Of a DNA stretch of 64,000 nt, positions 31,787-42,169 are shown in pieces. A program made the position numbers and the translations under genes. Source of the DNA: Texcoconibacillus texcoconensis (lineage in GTDB: Bacteria > Bacillota > Bacilli > Bacillales > Salisediminibacteriaceae); assembly GCF_014202575.1 (NCBI RefSeq), contig NZ_JACHHB010000013.1:40319-104318 (forward strand), written 5' to 3'. The stretch's first letter is position 1; each line of letters begins with the position of its first letter. The notes under the pieces were generated by a model. The model saw only the letters and a program-made list of their open reading frames with translations, was not told where the DNA came from and made no database searches.

Positions 31787-32719
31787 ATGGTATTTTCAGA
31801 AGATATGATTTCACACATTCAACAACAATCATTTCACTTTAAAAATGAAAGTGATCCATTAAACTTTTCTTATATAAGCGACTACTTGAAGTATTATGGT
31901 TTTCAACAATCGCTCATTTCTTCATATTTCAACCATTGGTCAACTGTACATGGAGAAAAAATTTTTGTTCAAGTATTCATACCAGAAAAAGTAAAGTCTT
32001 ATGTTGTTGTTGCTCACGGTTATTTAGATCATACAGGCGGGATCTCTCTACTCGTTAATGACTTATTGAAAAACGGGTATGCTGTATACATTTACGATCA
32101 ATGGGGGCATGGTTTATCTTCGGGGAAGTCCGCTGATTTAGAAGACTTTCAAATATACATCGATGTATTACAAACGGTTTATCATGATTTGATCGAGTAC
32201 GGTTTTCCTGCTCCTCAGTCGGCCATTGGGCATAGCACAGGAGCGGCTATTCTTTTTCACGGCGCATGTCAGCGTCTTTTTGATATCTCCTCACTTATAT
32301 TGGTGGCTCCGTTATACCATCCGTACAAGTGGAAGTACTTCCAATGGGCGCTTCCCTTTATTGCAAAACAAATCAAACAAAAAAAGCGCGCATATCGTAA
32401 AAATTCAAGCAGTCATCAATATTTATCGTTTGTGGAAAGTGACCCGTTACAAACCGAATCACTTCACACTAATTGGCTACTGGCATTAAGGCAATGGCAA
32501 GAGCGAATATCCACCGAACACTTTTGTTCTATTCCAACTTATATTATTCAAGGGACAAAAGATACAACGGTCCATTGGAAGGAGAACTTGTCTTTCTTTA
32601 CGCAAGCGACATCGACATTGCAAATCGCTTTAGTTGAAGGTGGAAGACATCAATTATTAAACGAGCGAAAAGGGGTCCGCCAACTTGTTTTTGAACGGAT
32701 TTTAACACGTTTAAGTTAA
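31787..32719 (+). CDS. Alpha/beta hydrolase, monoacylglycerol lipase-like
   Basis: A 310-residue alpha/beta hydrolase. Seen are the oxyanion HGYLDH loop, DQWGHGLSSG, the nucleophile elbow GHSTGA (Ser), Asp in GTKDTTVHW and a late His in GGRHQLL, which completes the triad. The pattern is that of lysophospholipases or monoacylglycerol lipases; the substrate is unknown. The ATG at 31787 follows AAGGTGGGGGAG; a frame from 31703 overlaps the upstream gene and crosses the terminator hairpin. No signal peptide, so probably cytoplasmic. Confidence 0.82.
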   Translation: MVFSEDMISHIQQQSFHFKNESDPLNFSYISDYLKYYGFQQSLISSYFNHWSTVHGEKIFVQVFIPEKVKSYVVVAHGYLDHTGGISLLVNDLLKNGYAVYIYDQWGHGLSSGKSADLEDFQIYIDVLQTVYHDLIEYGFPAPQSAIGHSTGAAILFHGACQRLFDISSLILVAPLYHPYKWKYFQWALPFIAKQIKQKKRAYRKNSSSHQYLSFVESDPLQTESLHTNWLLALRQWQERISTEHFCSIPTYIIQGTKDTTVHWKENLSFFTQATSTLQIALVEGGRHQLLNERKGVRQLVFERILTRLS

Positions 32720-32732
32720 ATCGTTGATCCGA

Positions 32733-33860
32733 TTAAGATCGGGTAAAGAAATAATGAATTGTAAAGAAGGTGAACATAAAAATTGCAGCGGCAAGCAATT
32801 GTATATCTGGAATGCTAGATATAACACCTACAAATGTAGAACCGACGACAACTCCGAGTGAAAAGCAAGCATAAAAAAGGCCAAATGCCTTGCCGCGTTC
32901 ATGTTTATCACTTGCATCAACAACCAATCTGTTCATGGAAGGGAAGATGAGCGCAAAACCAATGCCATACACACCCATAATCAAAAACAGTCCGACTGTC
33001 GTTTCGTTTATCGCTAACATCATTAATGCAGCAGCAACTGCTAGTTGACCGATTAGGATCACCCGTTTCGGTGTATAAGTGTCAAATAATCGGTTAAGTG
33101 GGCTAAGGAACACAAATATCGCCACGATACCAAAGGTGCTTATCACAATACCGGTCATCGCCGAACTATGCCCTAAGTTTTCTAATTTCAAAGGAAGGGC
33201 AAAAGTGAGCGCCCCCATCGTCGCCATTAATGAAAAGGCACTGGATGAAGCAGTCAAGATCGTATTCTTGGTGATTAACGTTTTGATTTCACTCATTTTA
33301 AACGTCCGATTCTCCCTAACCGTATAAGACTCATGAAAGCGTGGCACGACAAAGATGGCGACAAGGAAGAACAAAATTGCCACAAGCAGAAACACCACTT
33401 CAGTTCTATAATAAGAAGAGATAATCCCTGCTAGTGCTGGTCCAATAATCGCTGCTGTACCAATACTTGCACCAGAAAAGGCCATCGTTTTTCCTCGTTT
33501 ACCTGAAGTAGATATATCACTTAAATAGGCAAAAGAAGCAGGGATTAAAATGCCACCAGCAATTCCGTGGAGGAGACGGATGAAAAATAAAAGTAACCCA
33601 CTGTTTGCAAACGGGTAAAATAACAACATTGCCCCTGCTGTCAGCATACCTATTACCATCATTTTTTTTCGACCAAACCGGTCAATCCAATGTCCTGACA
33701 GGGCGTTGCCAATCATATTGGCAAACGAATAAACACCGATAATTAGCCCGATCAAAAATGAACTCGCCCCAACTGACTCAGCGTAAGGAGCGATAATCGG
33801 GAGTTGGATGAATGTATCTAAAAACGCAATGATAATGACGATATAAACTAAAAAAGCCAT
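32733..33860 (-). CDS. MFS transporter, drug-efflux type
   Basis: A 375-residue membrane protein with about 12 segments. The loop GHWIDRFGRKKMMVIG (motif A) and the GIAGGILIPASFAYLSDIS stretch are typical of drug:proton antiporters. The start is the ATG at 33860, 9 bases after AAGGTG; the frame continues upstream to 34241 but without a binding site and across the mrfA start, so that extension is rejected. It converges with the hydrolase gene and is divergent from mrfA. Substrate unknown. Confidence 0.8.
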   Translation of the reverse strand: MAFLVYIVIIIAFLDTFIQLPIIAPYAESVGASSFLIGLIIGVYSFANMIGNALSGHWIDRFGRKKMMVIGMLTAGAMLLFYPFANSGLLLFFIRLLHGIAGGILIPASFAYLSDISTSGKRGKTMAFSGASIGTAAIIGPALAGIISSYYRTEVVFLLVAILFFLVAIFVVPRFHESYTVRENRTFKMSEIKTLITKNTILTASSSAFSLMATMGALTFALPLKLENLGHSSAMTGIVISTFGIVAIFVFLSPLNRLFDTYTPKRVILIGQLAVAAALMMLAINETTVGLFLIMGVYGIGFALIFPSMNRLVVDASDKHERGKAFGLFYACFSLGVVVGSTFVGVISSIPDIQLLAAAIFMFTFFTIHYFFTRS

Positions 33861-34096
33861 AATAAAACACACCTTAGAATGTACATATTGTTTCTTTTCT
33901 ACTATACAAGTATTACTCATGAAGGTAAAGCGAGCATACATGAAAGCTTTGTGACAAGACAACATCATTCGGGTGTGAAAAAGTAGGTAGGACAAGCACT
34001 CAGTTAACCATAAATGTATTATGTAAACAGATAAGGGCAGATGTTGAAAAGAGGAACACACAATCGATATAATACAATGTTTAGGAGGGGGGAACA

Positions 34097-36373
34097 TTGC
34101 GATTTGGTAAACGACAGTTAAAAGATTTAGTAGGAGATTTAAAGCAAGATGAAAACGTAGCTTACCATTACGAGCTCGAGCCAAGAGAAGCGAACAGAGA
34201 ACCTTTTCCTGACGAATTAGCTGAAAACATTCAGTCTGCACTACAAGAAAAAGGAATAGACGCTCTTTATACGCATCAAGCAGATGCCTTCCGTGCTGTG
34301 CAAAGAAATGACAGTATTGTTGCTGTTACACCAACCGCTTCTGGTAAGACGTTATGTTATAACTTACCTGTTTTGCAACGAATAAGTGAAAACCGAGAAA
34401 GTCGTGCACTGTATATATTCCCGACAAAAGCGTTAGCGCAAGACCAAAAAGCAGAAATGCAGGAGATCATCCAAGCGTTAGATATGGACGTGAAAAGTTA
34501 TACTTATGATGGCGATACACCGTCTAATATCAGGCAAATTGTACGTCAAGCAGGGAATATCGTGATGACGAATCCAGATATGCTCCATTCAGCGATCCTT
34601 CCTCATCATACGAAGTGGATTTCGCTTTTTGAAAACTTAGAAACAATCGTAATTGATGAATTACATACATACCGTGGTGTTTTTGGTTCGCATGTAGCCA
34701 ATGTCATTCGGCGATTAAAACGAATTTGCCATTATTATGGTAGTAACCCGACATTTATTTCTACATCAGCAACGATTGCTAATCCAAGAGAGTTGAGTGA
34801 AATGCTTACTGGAGAAAAAACAACGTTGATTGATCGAAATGGGGCTCCCCAAGGAAAAAAGCACTTTTTCTTGTACAATCCACCTGTTGTAAACGAAGAA
34901 TTAAATATTCGTCGTAGTACGACTACTGAAGTGATCAAACTTGCGACCTCATTTTTAAAAGAAGATATACAAACGATCGTTTTTGCGAGGAGTCGCGTTC
35001 GAGTTGAAATTATTTTGAGTCATTTACAAGAACTAATAAAAGGAACATTTGATGAAACGGCAATACGCGGGTATAGAGGCGGTTACTTACCAAAACAACG
35101 GCGAGAAATCGAAGCAAATTTACGAGATGGAGAAACGAAGGGCGTTGTTAGTACAAATGCACTTGAATTAGGCGTGGATATCGGCCAACTTCAAGTTTGT
35201 TTGATGACGGGATATCCCGGTTCAGTGGCATCATGCTGGCAACAAGCTGGTAGAGCAGGGAGGCGCCAAGACGAATCGGTCGTGATTTTTGTTGCGCAAT
35301 CGTCGCCTATTGATCAATATATTTTTCAACACCCGGAATTCTTATTTGAACAAAACCCAGAAACTGCGCGGATTAATCCGGATAATCTGATCATTCTTGT
35401 TGACCATTTAAAGTGTGCTTCATACGAATTACCATTTCAACGCGGTGAGACTTTCGAGGGTACAAGTGTAGAAGAGATTCTCGAGTTTCTTTCTGAAGAG
35501 CAAGTTCTTCACGAACAACGAGGGCGCTGGTATTGGATGAACGATGCGTTTCCAGCGCACAACATCAGCCTTCGTTCTGCAGCACAAGAAAATGTCGTCA
35601 TCGTCGATCAAACAGATGTTGCTTTTCATCGCGTCATCGGTGAAATGGATACGTTTAGTGCACTAACGCTTTTACATGATGAGGCGATCTACCTTCATGA
35701 AGGAACGCAATATCAAGTTGAACACCTCGACTGGGAAGAGAAAAAAGCTTACGTTCGCGAAGTCAGTGTCGATTATTATACCGATGCCAACTTAGCCGTC
35801 CAATTAAAAGTACTCGAAGAAGATGCGAACAAGTCATTTCATGATCAAGCCGTTGCGTATGGAGATGTCATGGTGACGGCGATGGCAACAATCTTTAAAA
35901 AAATAAAAATGGAAACGTTCGAAAACGTCGGTTCAGGTCCGATCCACCTACCAGAACAGGAGTTACACACGAATGCTGTCTGGTTTTCATTCTCAAAACA
36001 ATTGCTCACACGATTCACAGAGAAAGCGGTTGAACAGATGCTCATAGGGTTAGCTAATGTTTTACAACACGTTGCGTCTATTTACGTAATGTGTGATAAA
36101 AGCGACCTCCATGCCGTCCCGCAAGTCAAAGCCGCTCACTCAGAGCAACCGACCATTTTCTTGTATGACCGTTATCCTGGTGGGATCGGATTAAGTCAGC
36201 GTATTTATGAAAAAATCGATGAAGTCATGCGAGATGTGTATGAATATTTACAAGCTTGTCCATGTCAAGAAGGGTGCCCCTCATGTATTGGGCTATCTTC
36301 AATAGAGGGGAAAAATGATAAAAAGTACGTTTTTGACTTGTTAGAAGAAACCCCTTTTGTGAGTAAAAAATGA
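34097..36373 (+). CDS. mrfA: MrfA (YprA) DNA repair helicase
   Basis: A 758-residue superfamily 2 helicase. Motif I is TPTASGKT, motif II is DELH (IVIDELHTYRG), and motif VI is QAGRAGR. The C-terminal DUF1998 domain ends with a four-cysteine zinc motif, CPCQEGCPSC. In B. subtilis MrfA (YprA) works with the exonuclease MrfB (YprB) in a repair route for mitomycin C damage independent of UvrABC. TTG start at 34097 after AGGAGGGG. In B. subtilis mrfB follows directly; here a three-gene ger operon on the other strand lies between them. Confidence 0.93.
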   Translation: MRFGKRQLKDLVGDLKQDENVAYHYELEPREANREPFPDELAENIQSALQEKGIDALYTHQADAFRAVQRNDSIVAVTPTASGKTLCYNLPVLQRISENRESRALYIFPTKALAQDQKAEMQEIIQALDMDVKSYTYDGDTPSNIRQIVRQAGNIVMTNPDMLHSAILPHHTKWISLFENLETIVIDELHTYRGVFGSHVANVIRRLKRICHYYGSNPTFISTSATIANPRELSEMLTGEKTTLIDRNGAPQGKKHFFLYNPPVVNEELNIRRSTTTEVIKLATSFLKEDIQTIVFARSRVRVEIILSHLQELIKGTFDETAIRGYRGGYLPKQRREIEANLRDGETKGVVSTNALELGVDIGQLQVCLMTGYPGSVASCWQQAGRAGRRQDESVVIFVAQSSPIDQYIFQHPEFLFEQNPETARINPDNLIILVDHLKCASYELPFQRGETFEGTSVEEILEFLSEEQVLHEQRGRWYWMNDAFPAHNISLRSAAQENVVIVDQTDVAFHRVIGEMDTFSALTLLHDEAIYLHEGTQYQVEHLDWEEKKAYVREVSVDYYTDANLAVQLKVLEEDANKSFHDQAVAYGDVMVTAMATIFKKIKMETFENVGSGPIHLPEQELHTNAVWFSFSKQLLTRFTEKAVEQMLIGLANVLQHVASIYVMCDKSDLHAVPQVKAAHSEQPTIFLYDRYPGGIGLSQRIYEKIDEVMRDVYEYLQACPCQEGCPSCIGLSSIEGKNDKKYVFDLLEETPFVSKK

Positions 36374-36379
36374 TCGTCC

Positions 36380-37483
36380 TTACTCTTCGATTCCAGTACT
36401 AAGGATCGTGACGTCTGCATTTATGTTTACGTCTAGGTTTTTATACGTCTCATCCCAGTCATCGTTAGAGATGTCATACCCTTTACTACGAGCATGCATA
36501 CCGATCGCCAAAGGGTCGGTATTGTTTTCTTGTAGTTGAGTGACCAATGCTCCTGCCTCGTTTTCAATTTGTTCTTTTGTGGCTGAGGTAATCTCATTTA
36601 GCTTGCTAGAAGATAGTGTTTGACCTGAATATTCGTTGATCCTGGCTTTGAAATCAATATCGATTTGTAATGACAGACTTGGATCATTGAAGTCGAACGT
36701 ATAATTTGCTTCACTCATAATGTTACGGAGCACAGTAAATTCATTTTCATCTTCGTCTAAAGCAATTTCTATGGCGCCTCCATCGTTTAATTCTTCGAGA
36801 AGCAATTTCATCATAAACGATTCACGTAACGACAACTTACAAACAGCACGATCTTCATTAAATGTCATGATCCCATTTACTTTTAGGTTTTCGTCTTTTT
36901 CTTTAACGACAGGAATAAAGGGGTCCGCCCCTTCATCGTAAAACCTCGCTAAGTAAATGTGTAAGTTTGTCTTCGGAATATTTTGGTCTTCGATGTTTTG
37001 GTCGACTAAATCATTGATATACCGGGCGACATGTTCTTCAATCGGATATGTTTGATCAAGTAAGTCCAATACACTTTTATCTTCGACACCAATTAGCTGC
37101 ACGCGCATACCAATTTTAGGGTCGCGGAGAAACGTATCAACGAGCTCGCTGACCCCTTCTTGTAAAAAGGTTTCATCAAATAAGATGGATTGTAGTTTCC
37201 CGTTATGTAAACGTTTTGAGGATTGCGCATCAAGTTTTACTTTAATATCTTTAGCGGTTCTTGATGTATCTGTGATGATCTCAGTTCGCGTTTCCCCTTC
37301 AGTTTCAGAACCGTAGATAGGGATCGTAACAGTTCCGCGAAAATGGTTATCATCAATATAGTCAAAACCGATTGTATGCATAATACGAATTTCATCTAAA
37401 ATATTTTGTTGCGGACCACACCCTGTTATGAAAAGAAGAAGGGCGAGTGATAACTTAATCAACCGCTGACCGTTGCTCTTCAT
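36380..37483 (-). CDS. Germinant receptor C subunit (GerAC/GerKC type)
   Basis: A 367-residue spore-germination lipoprotein. The signal ends in the lipobox FITGC with the acylated Cys at residue 22, and the rest follows the Ger(x)C fold. It belongs to the nutrient receptor complex in the inner spore membrane, which senses germinants and triggers ion and dipicolinate release. Its ATG overlaps the end of the B-subunit gene by 4 bases. It is the last gene of the operon and converges with mrfA. Acidic overall. Confidence 0.92.
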   Translation of the reverse strand: MKSNGQRLIKLSLALLLFITGCGPQQNILDEIRIMHTIGFDYIDDNHFRGTVTIPIYGSETEGETRTEIITDTSRTAKDIKVKLDAQSSKRLHNGKLQSILFDETFLQEGVSELVDTFLRDPKIGMRVQLIGVEDKSVLDLLDQTYPIEEHVARYINDLVDQNIEDQNIPKTNLHIYLARFYDEGADPFIPVVKEKDENLKVNGIMTFNEDRAVCKLSLRESFMMKLLLEELNDGGAIEIALDEDENEFTVLRNIMSEANYTFDFNDPSLSLQIDIDFKARINEYSGQTLSSSKLNEITSATKEQIENEAGALVTQLQENNTDPLAIGMHARSKGYDISNDDWDETYKNLDVNINADVTILSTGIEE

Positions 37484-38577
37484 GACGTTTCTCCTTTCTT
37501 TTTTTTCACTTTTGAGATCACAAAGAGAACAGGTATGTAAATGCCTAGTATCATCATACCGACTTTTGCAACAGTTTCTGTTAGCCAGACTGTTTGATCA
37601 TACGTTTGAATGATCAGTAGAGATAGGTAGGATAAAACGAGTCCGATCGTTAACGTATGTTTTTGTTTCATCCCCGTCATTTGTTTAAATCCCCGACTAA
37701 AAACCCAAAGGGCAATCGTTAAATTCGGCATAATAACAATCAACCAAAGGGCAATGCCAACGTACTCAAAGCGTTCAATAATCGGGAGTTGAATAATTTT
37801 CCACATACTTAATGTAGGGTAAAGTAACTTCTTAAGTTGAGGTTCGCTGTAAAATAAAAAACTCGTCAAAGCGACAAAGAAATGGGCAATGACCGTAACC
37901 CCGTGACCAAAATGCGCCCATTTTTGCGATGCCTTTCCATTTTGAATGAAAGGATAATAAAAAAGGATTGCTTCAAAACCGATAAATGAAAGTGTCATCG
38001 TTTCTACAGCGCGAATTTGTTCAGAAACACTTGTATCGAATAAAGGCAAAATATTCATCGTCTCGCCGAATTCAAGTGGAGCGAGATTTGTAAATAGTAG
38101 CCATATCGGGATCATGAAGCCGAAAAAAGCAACACCAGTGACAACGCGAAAGCCATGATAGATCGCATAACCAACGACGAATAGGAGAGGGATGGCTAGT
38201 TCTGTCATCGTTACTTTTGGAAACATCCAGAGCTGGATGATGTGAATATATGTTCGTAAAACTGCGGTAGCCATAAAGAAAAAATAAAAGAGGAGGACCA
38301 TTGTGAGCATGCCACCGACCCATTTCCCGAAATACGCCTTGTGAATGGCAGGAAGATGATTTCGGTTTTCATCAGCATTTAAAATTTCATAAATGAGCCA
38401 AATGATACCGTGTACGATCAATCCGGCAATAATAATCGCGATCCATGATTGATAACCTGCCTCAATTGCTATTTGTCGTTGGAAACTTAAAATTCCGATT
38501 CCTGCTTGCATCGTGTGAACAAGAAAGAAAACGAGCTGAGGTTGGATGTGATACATCGCTTTTTTAGGTTGGCTCAC
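37480..38577 (-). CDS. Germinant receptor B subunit (GerAB-type permease)
   Basis: A 365-residue membrane protein with about ten segments, of the spore germination (APC-superfamily) permease family. This subunit is thought to bind the germinant. Binding site AAGGAGG lies before the ATG at 38577, 15 bp after the A-subunit gene. No truncation is seen. The nutrient recognised cannot be inferred. Confidence 0.92.
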   Translation of the reverse strand: MSQPKKAMYHIQPQLVFFLVHTMQAGIGILSFQRQIAIEAGYQSWIAIIIAGLIVHGIIWLIYEILNADENRNHLPAIHKAYFGKWVGGMLTMVLLFYFFFMATAVLRTYIHIIQLWMFPKVTMTELAIPLLFVVGYAIYHGFRVVTGVAFFGFMIPIWLLFTNLAPLEFGETMNILPLFDTSVSEQIRAVETMTLSFIGFEAILFYYPFIQNGKASQKWAHFGHGVTVIAHFFVALTSFLFYSEPQLKKLLYPTLSMWKIIQLPIIERFEYVGIALWLIVIMPNLTIALWVFSRGFKQMTGMKQKHTLTIGLVLSYLSLLIIQTYDQTVWLTETVAKVGMMILGIYIPVLFVISKVKKKKGETS

Positions 38578-38592
38578 GATGAATCCTCCTTA

Positions 38593-40101
38593 TTAATCGA
38601 TATGTTCATCAATATCTTCATTTTTATTGAGTAACTCTCTGATCGAAAAGCGTTTTCCATGTTCTGGTTGTACATATGTTGAACGTTTGAATTGTAAAGA
38701 AAATGGTAAGCGGAAAAAAGCGTCACGTAAGTCGTTGCTGCGCGGTGGAAAAATAGGCTCTAAGTAAGGTCGGCCGATCGATTTTAAGGTTAATAAATGA
38801 ATGATCATAAACATTGACAATATCGTGATCCCAATGATTCCCCAGATTTGTGCAAAAATAAGAAAAGGAAAGCGGATAAGACGAATCGTATTCCCGATTC
38901 GGTAAATGGGCGTTGCAAAGGAAGCTAATGCAGATAGTGCCACGACGATGAGTAAAATATTACTTGTTAAGGAAGCTTCGACTGCTGCTGTTCCAATGAC
39001 AATCCCCCCGACAATACCAATCGTTTGTCCCACTTTTGATGGTAAGCGAGCGCCAGCTTCACGCAATAAATCGATGGTAAGTTCAAGGAAAAGGGCTTCT
39101 ATGATTGGTGGAAACGGGATATCTTCTCGTGATATGACAAGTGTTGACAATAAATCCATAGGAATTAATTCTGTATGATAAGTTAGCACCGCTACATATA
39201 AAGAAGTAGCAAAGATAGAAAATAGTACAGCAAACAATCGAATTAACCGGTAAATCGATGCGATGTGCCATGATAAATAGTAATCTTCAAAGGCAGAAAA
39301 AAACTCAATAAATCTTGTGGGTGTTGTAATCGCTGTCGGTGAACCATCTACCAGAACAGCTACTTTCCCTCTAGATAATTCAGAAGCAACGCGGTCGGGT
39401 CGCTCTGTATCTAATAGCTGAGGGAATGGACTATGCTTATTATCTTCAATCATTTGATTAATGTATGAGCTATCGATAATTTCGTCATAATCAATGTCAC
39501 GAATGCGTTGCAATACTGTATTTACGTTCTCCGAATTGGCGATATGTGATAAGTAAAGGACGCTGACTCTTGTGTTCGTTAAAGAACCGACTGTAATGTT
39601 TTCAACCGTTAACTCTGCAATTTTCAGTCGTCTTCTTAGTAAATGTAAGTTCACATCTAAATTTTCAACGAACGACTCTTTTGGACCGAGAACACTATAT
39701 TCAACTTCAGGGACGGTAACAGCGCGTCTTTCAACCGATGGAGCTCGAAGAAGAAGGCCATAAGGATCCGCCTTTTCAAATTGGATAAAGATGTAGCCAC
39801 TTATTAACCTTTTTTCAATCTCTATTGGGTCTGCTGAAATCTCAGTGTCTTCAATAGGGATCAAGGATTTTACATCTCGTAGTGTTGAGAATGACCCTTT
39901 TTGTAAAACGGGTAAAATTTGTTCCTTGAAAAGCTGTCCGTCGACCATCGTTTCAAAAAAAGTGTATGTGAATGTTTGTTCATACTGAGTTGTGAGGGTA
40001 TGGCGAACAAAGTCTTGAGACTTTTCGCAAGCCCGAAACACTTCTGATAATGATTCTTTCGGCCTTCTTAGGTCATCGCTCACTTTATTTGATTTTGTCA
40101 C
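38593..40101 (-). CDS. Germinant receptor A subunit (GerAA type)
   Basis: A 502-residue GerA-family protein. A soluble N-terminal part of about 270 residues includes the conserved VAVLVDGSPTAITTPTRFIEFF, four or five membrane segments follow, and the C-terminal tail is hydrophilic. The start is taken as GTG at 40101, 8 bases after GGAGG; ATG at 40116 lies on the binding site itself and is less likely. It heads the gerA-gerB-gerC operon, expected to be transcribed in the forespore. Confidence 0.92.
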   Translation of the reverse strand: MTKSNKVSDDLRRPKESLSEVFRACEKSQDFVRHTLTTQYEQTFTYTFFETMVDGQLFKEQILPVLQKGSFSTLRDVKSLIPIEDTEISADPIEIEKRLISGYIFIQFEKADPYGLLLRAPSVERRAVTVPEVEYSVLGPKESFVENLDVNLHLLRRRLKIAELTVENITVGSLTNTRVSVLYLSHIANSENVNTVLQRIRDIDYDEIIDSSYINQMIEDNKHSPFPQLLDTERPDRVASELSRGKVAVLVDGSPTAITTPTRFIEFFSAFEDYYLSWHIASIYRLIRLFAVLFSIFATSLYVAVLTYHTELIPMDLLSTLVISREDIPFPPIIEALFLELTIDLLREAGARLPSKVGQTIGIVGGIVIGTAAVEASLTSNILLIVVALSALASFATPIYRIGNTIRLIRFPFLIFAQIWGIIGITILSMFMIIHLLTLKSIGRPYLEPIFPPRSNDLRDAFFRLPFSLQFKRSTYVQPEHGKRFSIRELLNKNEDIDEHID

Positions 40102-40234
40102 CGCTTCACCCTCCATTTTCCTGCAGCGTCTTTTGTCATATTTAGTAGTATGAAAACATCGACTGGTTTTCTATTCACAAATCTTCACTTATAATAAAAG
40201 GAAAGCAATGTTGAAAAGAGAGGACGTTTAAACG

Positions 40235-41506
40235 TTGAAGCATAAATTGCAGCGGATGAAAACGCATATGTCAGGTGTTAATCAAAGCGATGAAATTGTA
40301 AAAAGTGAACAAGAAGCAAATAAGATTTCAGACTTTTCGTTTGATAGACGAGCGTGGCAAGCACTGGGGTTTGAGGAGTATTGGTTAGAAGACGAAGTAT
40401 CGATGGTCCGCAAATCAAAGATCCCTAGTGATACGAAACATGGACGATACCGATTCTCTGACTGGTATGAAAAGACGCGAACATGGGATCAGGTGGATAT
40501 CCCACACCCTTTATCTACAAAAGGAATTGACCCATCTAAGTTGTTTTTTTTCGATATTGAAACAACAGGCCTTTCCAGTGGAGCGGGAACACAAGTATTT
40601 ATGATCGGATACGTACGTATGTTCGATTCTTATGTCGAAGTCACTCAACATGTCTTACCTGATCCTAGCTGTGAAACAGCTTTTTTTCATGCGTTTCTTA
40701 ACGAATTTTCAGAAGATGACTACCTTGTGACTTTTAATGGAAAAGCGTTCGATTGGCCACAGGTGAAAACACGGCATACTTTTGTAAGGAAGAGAGTCCC
40801 TTCTTTACCGACATTTGGTCATTTTGACCTTTTACATGGTACGCGTCGTTTTTTCAAACATCGGTTACCGTCTTGTCGCTTAGCCATTATTGAAGATCAA
40901 GTACTTCATGTTGATCGCGGGCACGATACACCAGGGGATATGGCACCTCTTTTATATTTTGAGTATTTAAAATCAGGGGATCCTTCCCCGTTACAAGCGA
41001 TCGTCGACCATCATCGGTCTGATGTTTTATCGTTAATCGCGCTTCATGCTGACTTATCTTCCCGTGTTTTAGAGAGCGAACAAGCTGACGATCTTTTGAT
41101 TAGTGCTCAATGGTATTCAGCGCTGAAAGATGATGACATGGCTTTTGCGAGGTTTCAGCGTGCTTATGAGCTTACTGGGAAGGGGGAAGCTGCTTTTTAT
41201 AGTGGAATGTTATGTAAAAAGTTGACTTCACCGGACGAAGCGGTGCATTGGTTTGAAAAAGCAATCACGTCAAGCCATGTGAAAAAGACAGATGCATTGG
41301 TCGAACTTGCAAAATACTATGAACATGAACGAAAAGCCTACGATTGTGCGTTACGTTTTGTCCGTGAAGCAGTACAAGAAGAAAAATGGAGAGAACGGGT
41401 TAGCACAAATAGTAATGGCAAAGTCTTAACCGAATTACAAAAACGACTGCAACGGTTAGAAAAAAAGCAAAATCATTACAAAACAAATAGGCCCACTCAT
41501 ATGTGA
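40235..41506 (+). CDS. mrfB: MrfB (YprB) exonuclease
   Basis: A 423-residue DEDDh-type 3'-5' exonuclease with a C-terminal TPR-like helical part. Catalytic residues seen are Asp and Glu in FFDIETTGL, Asp in TFNGKAFDWP, and His/Asp in HHRSDVLSL. In B. subtilis MrfB is the nuclease partner of the helicase MrfA in repair of mitomycin C lesions. The start is TTG at 40235 behind AGAGAGG; the next ATG (40259) lacks a site. It is separated from mrfA by the ger operon, so the two are no longer co-transcribed. Confidence 0.88.
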   Translation: MKHKLQRMKTHMSGVNQSDEIVKSEQEANKISDFSFDRRAWQALGFEEYWLEDEVSMVRKSKIPSDTKHGRYRFSDWYEKTRTWDQVDIPHPLSTKGIDPSKLFFFDIETTGLSSGAGTQVFMIGYVRMFDSYVEVTQHVLPDPSCETAFFHAFLNEFSEDDYLVTFNGKAFDWPQVKTRHTFVRKRVPSLPTFGHFDLLHGTRRFFKHRLPSCRLAIIEDQVLHVDRGHDTPGDMAPLLYFEYLKSGDPSPLQAIVDHHRSDVLSLIALHADLSSRVLESEQADDLLISAQWYSALKDDDMAFARFQRAYELTGKGEAAFYSGMLCKKLTSPDEAVHWFEKAITSSHVKKTDALVELAKYYEHERKAYDCALRFVREAVQEEKWRERVSTNSNGKVLTELQKRLQRLEKKQNHYKTNRPTHM

Positions 41507-41520
41507 GTCGGCCTATCGTT
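41487..41520. terminator. Bidirectional terminator
   Basis: ATAGGC-CACTCA pairs with TGAGT-GCCTAT across the mrfB stop codon; it lies between mrfB and the convergent ferredoxin gene. Confidence 0.7.
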
Positions 41521-41526
41521 TCATCG

Positions 41527-41847
41527 TTATTCAGTTGGACGTGGCCCTGGATCATTTCCTGTACTCGATACAGTCATACTCGGTTTAACAGTAATATCAC
41601 TTTCTACTTGAACTTGACAGGAAAGGCGTGTCGTTGACTCGATTCCTTTTTTAGTAAACGCGGCCTTCTCTGTTTCTGTAAATGGACCCAAATCACCGTC
41701 AATGACTTCAACACGGCACGTGGTACATTTTGCCTTACCGCCACAACGATGCAGAATATCAATTCCGTTGTCTTCGAGTGCTAAAACAAGCTTTGTTCCT
41801 TTTTCAACTTCAAAAGGTTCGTGACCTGGCACTGTAATTTTCGCCAC
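41527..41847 (-). CDS. 2Fe-2S ferredoxin
   Basis: A 106-residue plant-type ferredoxin. Four cluster ligands are seen: CGGKAKCTTC (C-x5-C-x2-C) and Cys in LSCQ about 35 residues later. It is a small cytoplasmic electron carrier. The start is GTG at 41847, 8 bases after AAAGGAGG; the longer frame from 41886 has no binding site. The partner is not obvious here; the two-cluster ferredoxin domain of the 2-oxoacid oxidoreductase is a different type. Confidence 0.9.
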   Translation of the reverse strand: MAKITVPGHEPFEVEKGTKLVLALEDNGIDILHRCGGKAKCTTCRVEVIDGDLGPFTETEKAAFTKKGIESTTRLSCQVQVESDITVKPSMTVSSTGNDPGPRPTE

Positions 41848-42169
41848 AATGTTTTCCTCCTTTATGGTATAGAAGGTGTTATTCATCTCCTATATATCTT
41901 ATTTATTATGAATAGAAACTTATGACTATTTCCTGGGGAAGCGCATGTTTCGTGATGTTTCGCGATGTGTTTTTTAGCCTAGATAAAAAGATGTGAATTA
42001 TACTCGTATCCGCTCTAAAATTGTCGAGAGTTTCGTTTTTAGCCAAGTTTTTTCAGAGACCTCTCCTTGTAAATAACGAAAAGGGTTCGAAATTAGGTGT
42101 TAGAACTAGTACAAAGAAAGCGACATACTCATAAGTTACTATTGAATGATCTTTAAAGGAGGTAAAAAC

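Noticed and set aside
33861..34241. N-terminal extension of the minus-strand MFS gene
   Set aside because: Overlaps the mrfA start and its binding site; the ATG at 33860 has its own AAGGTG site and begins at the first membrane segment.
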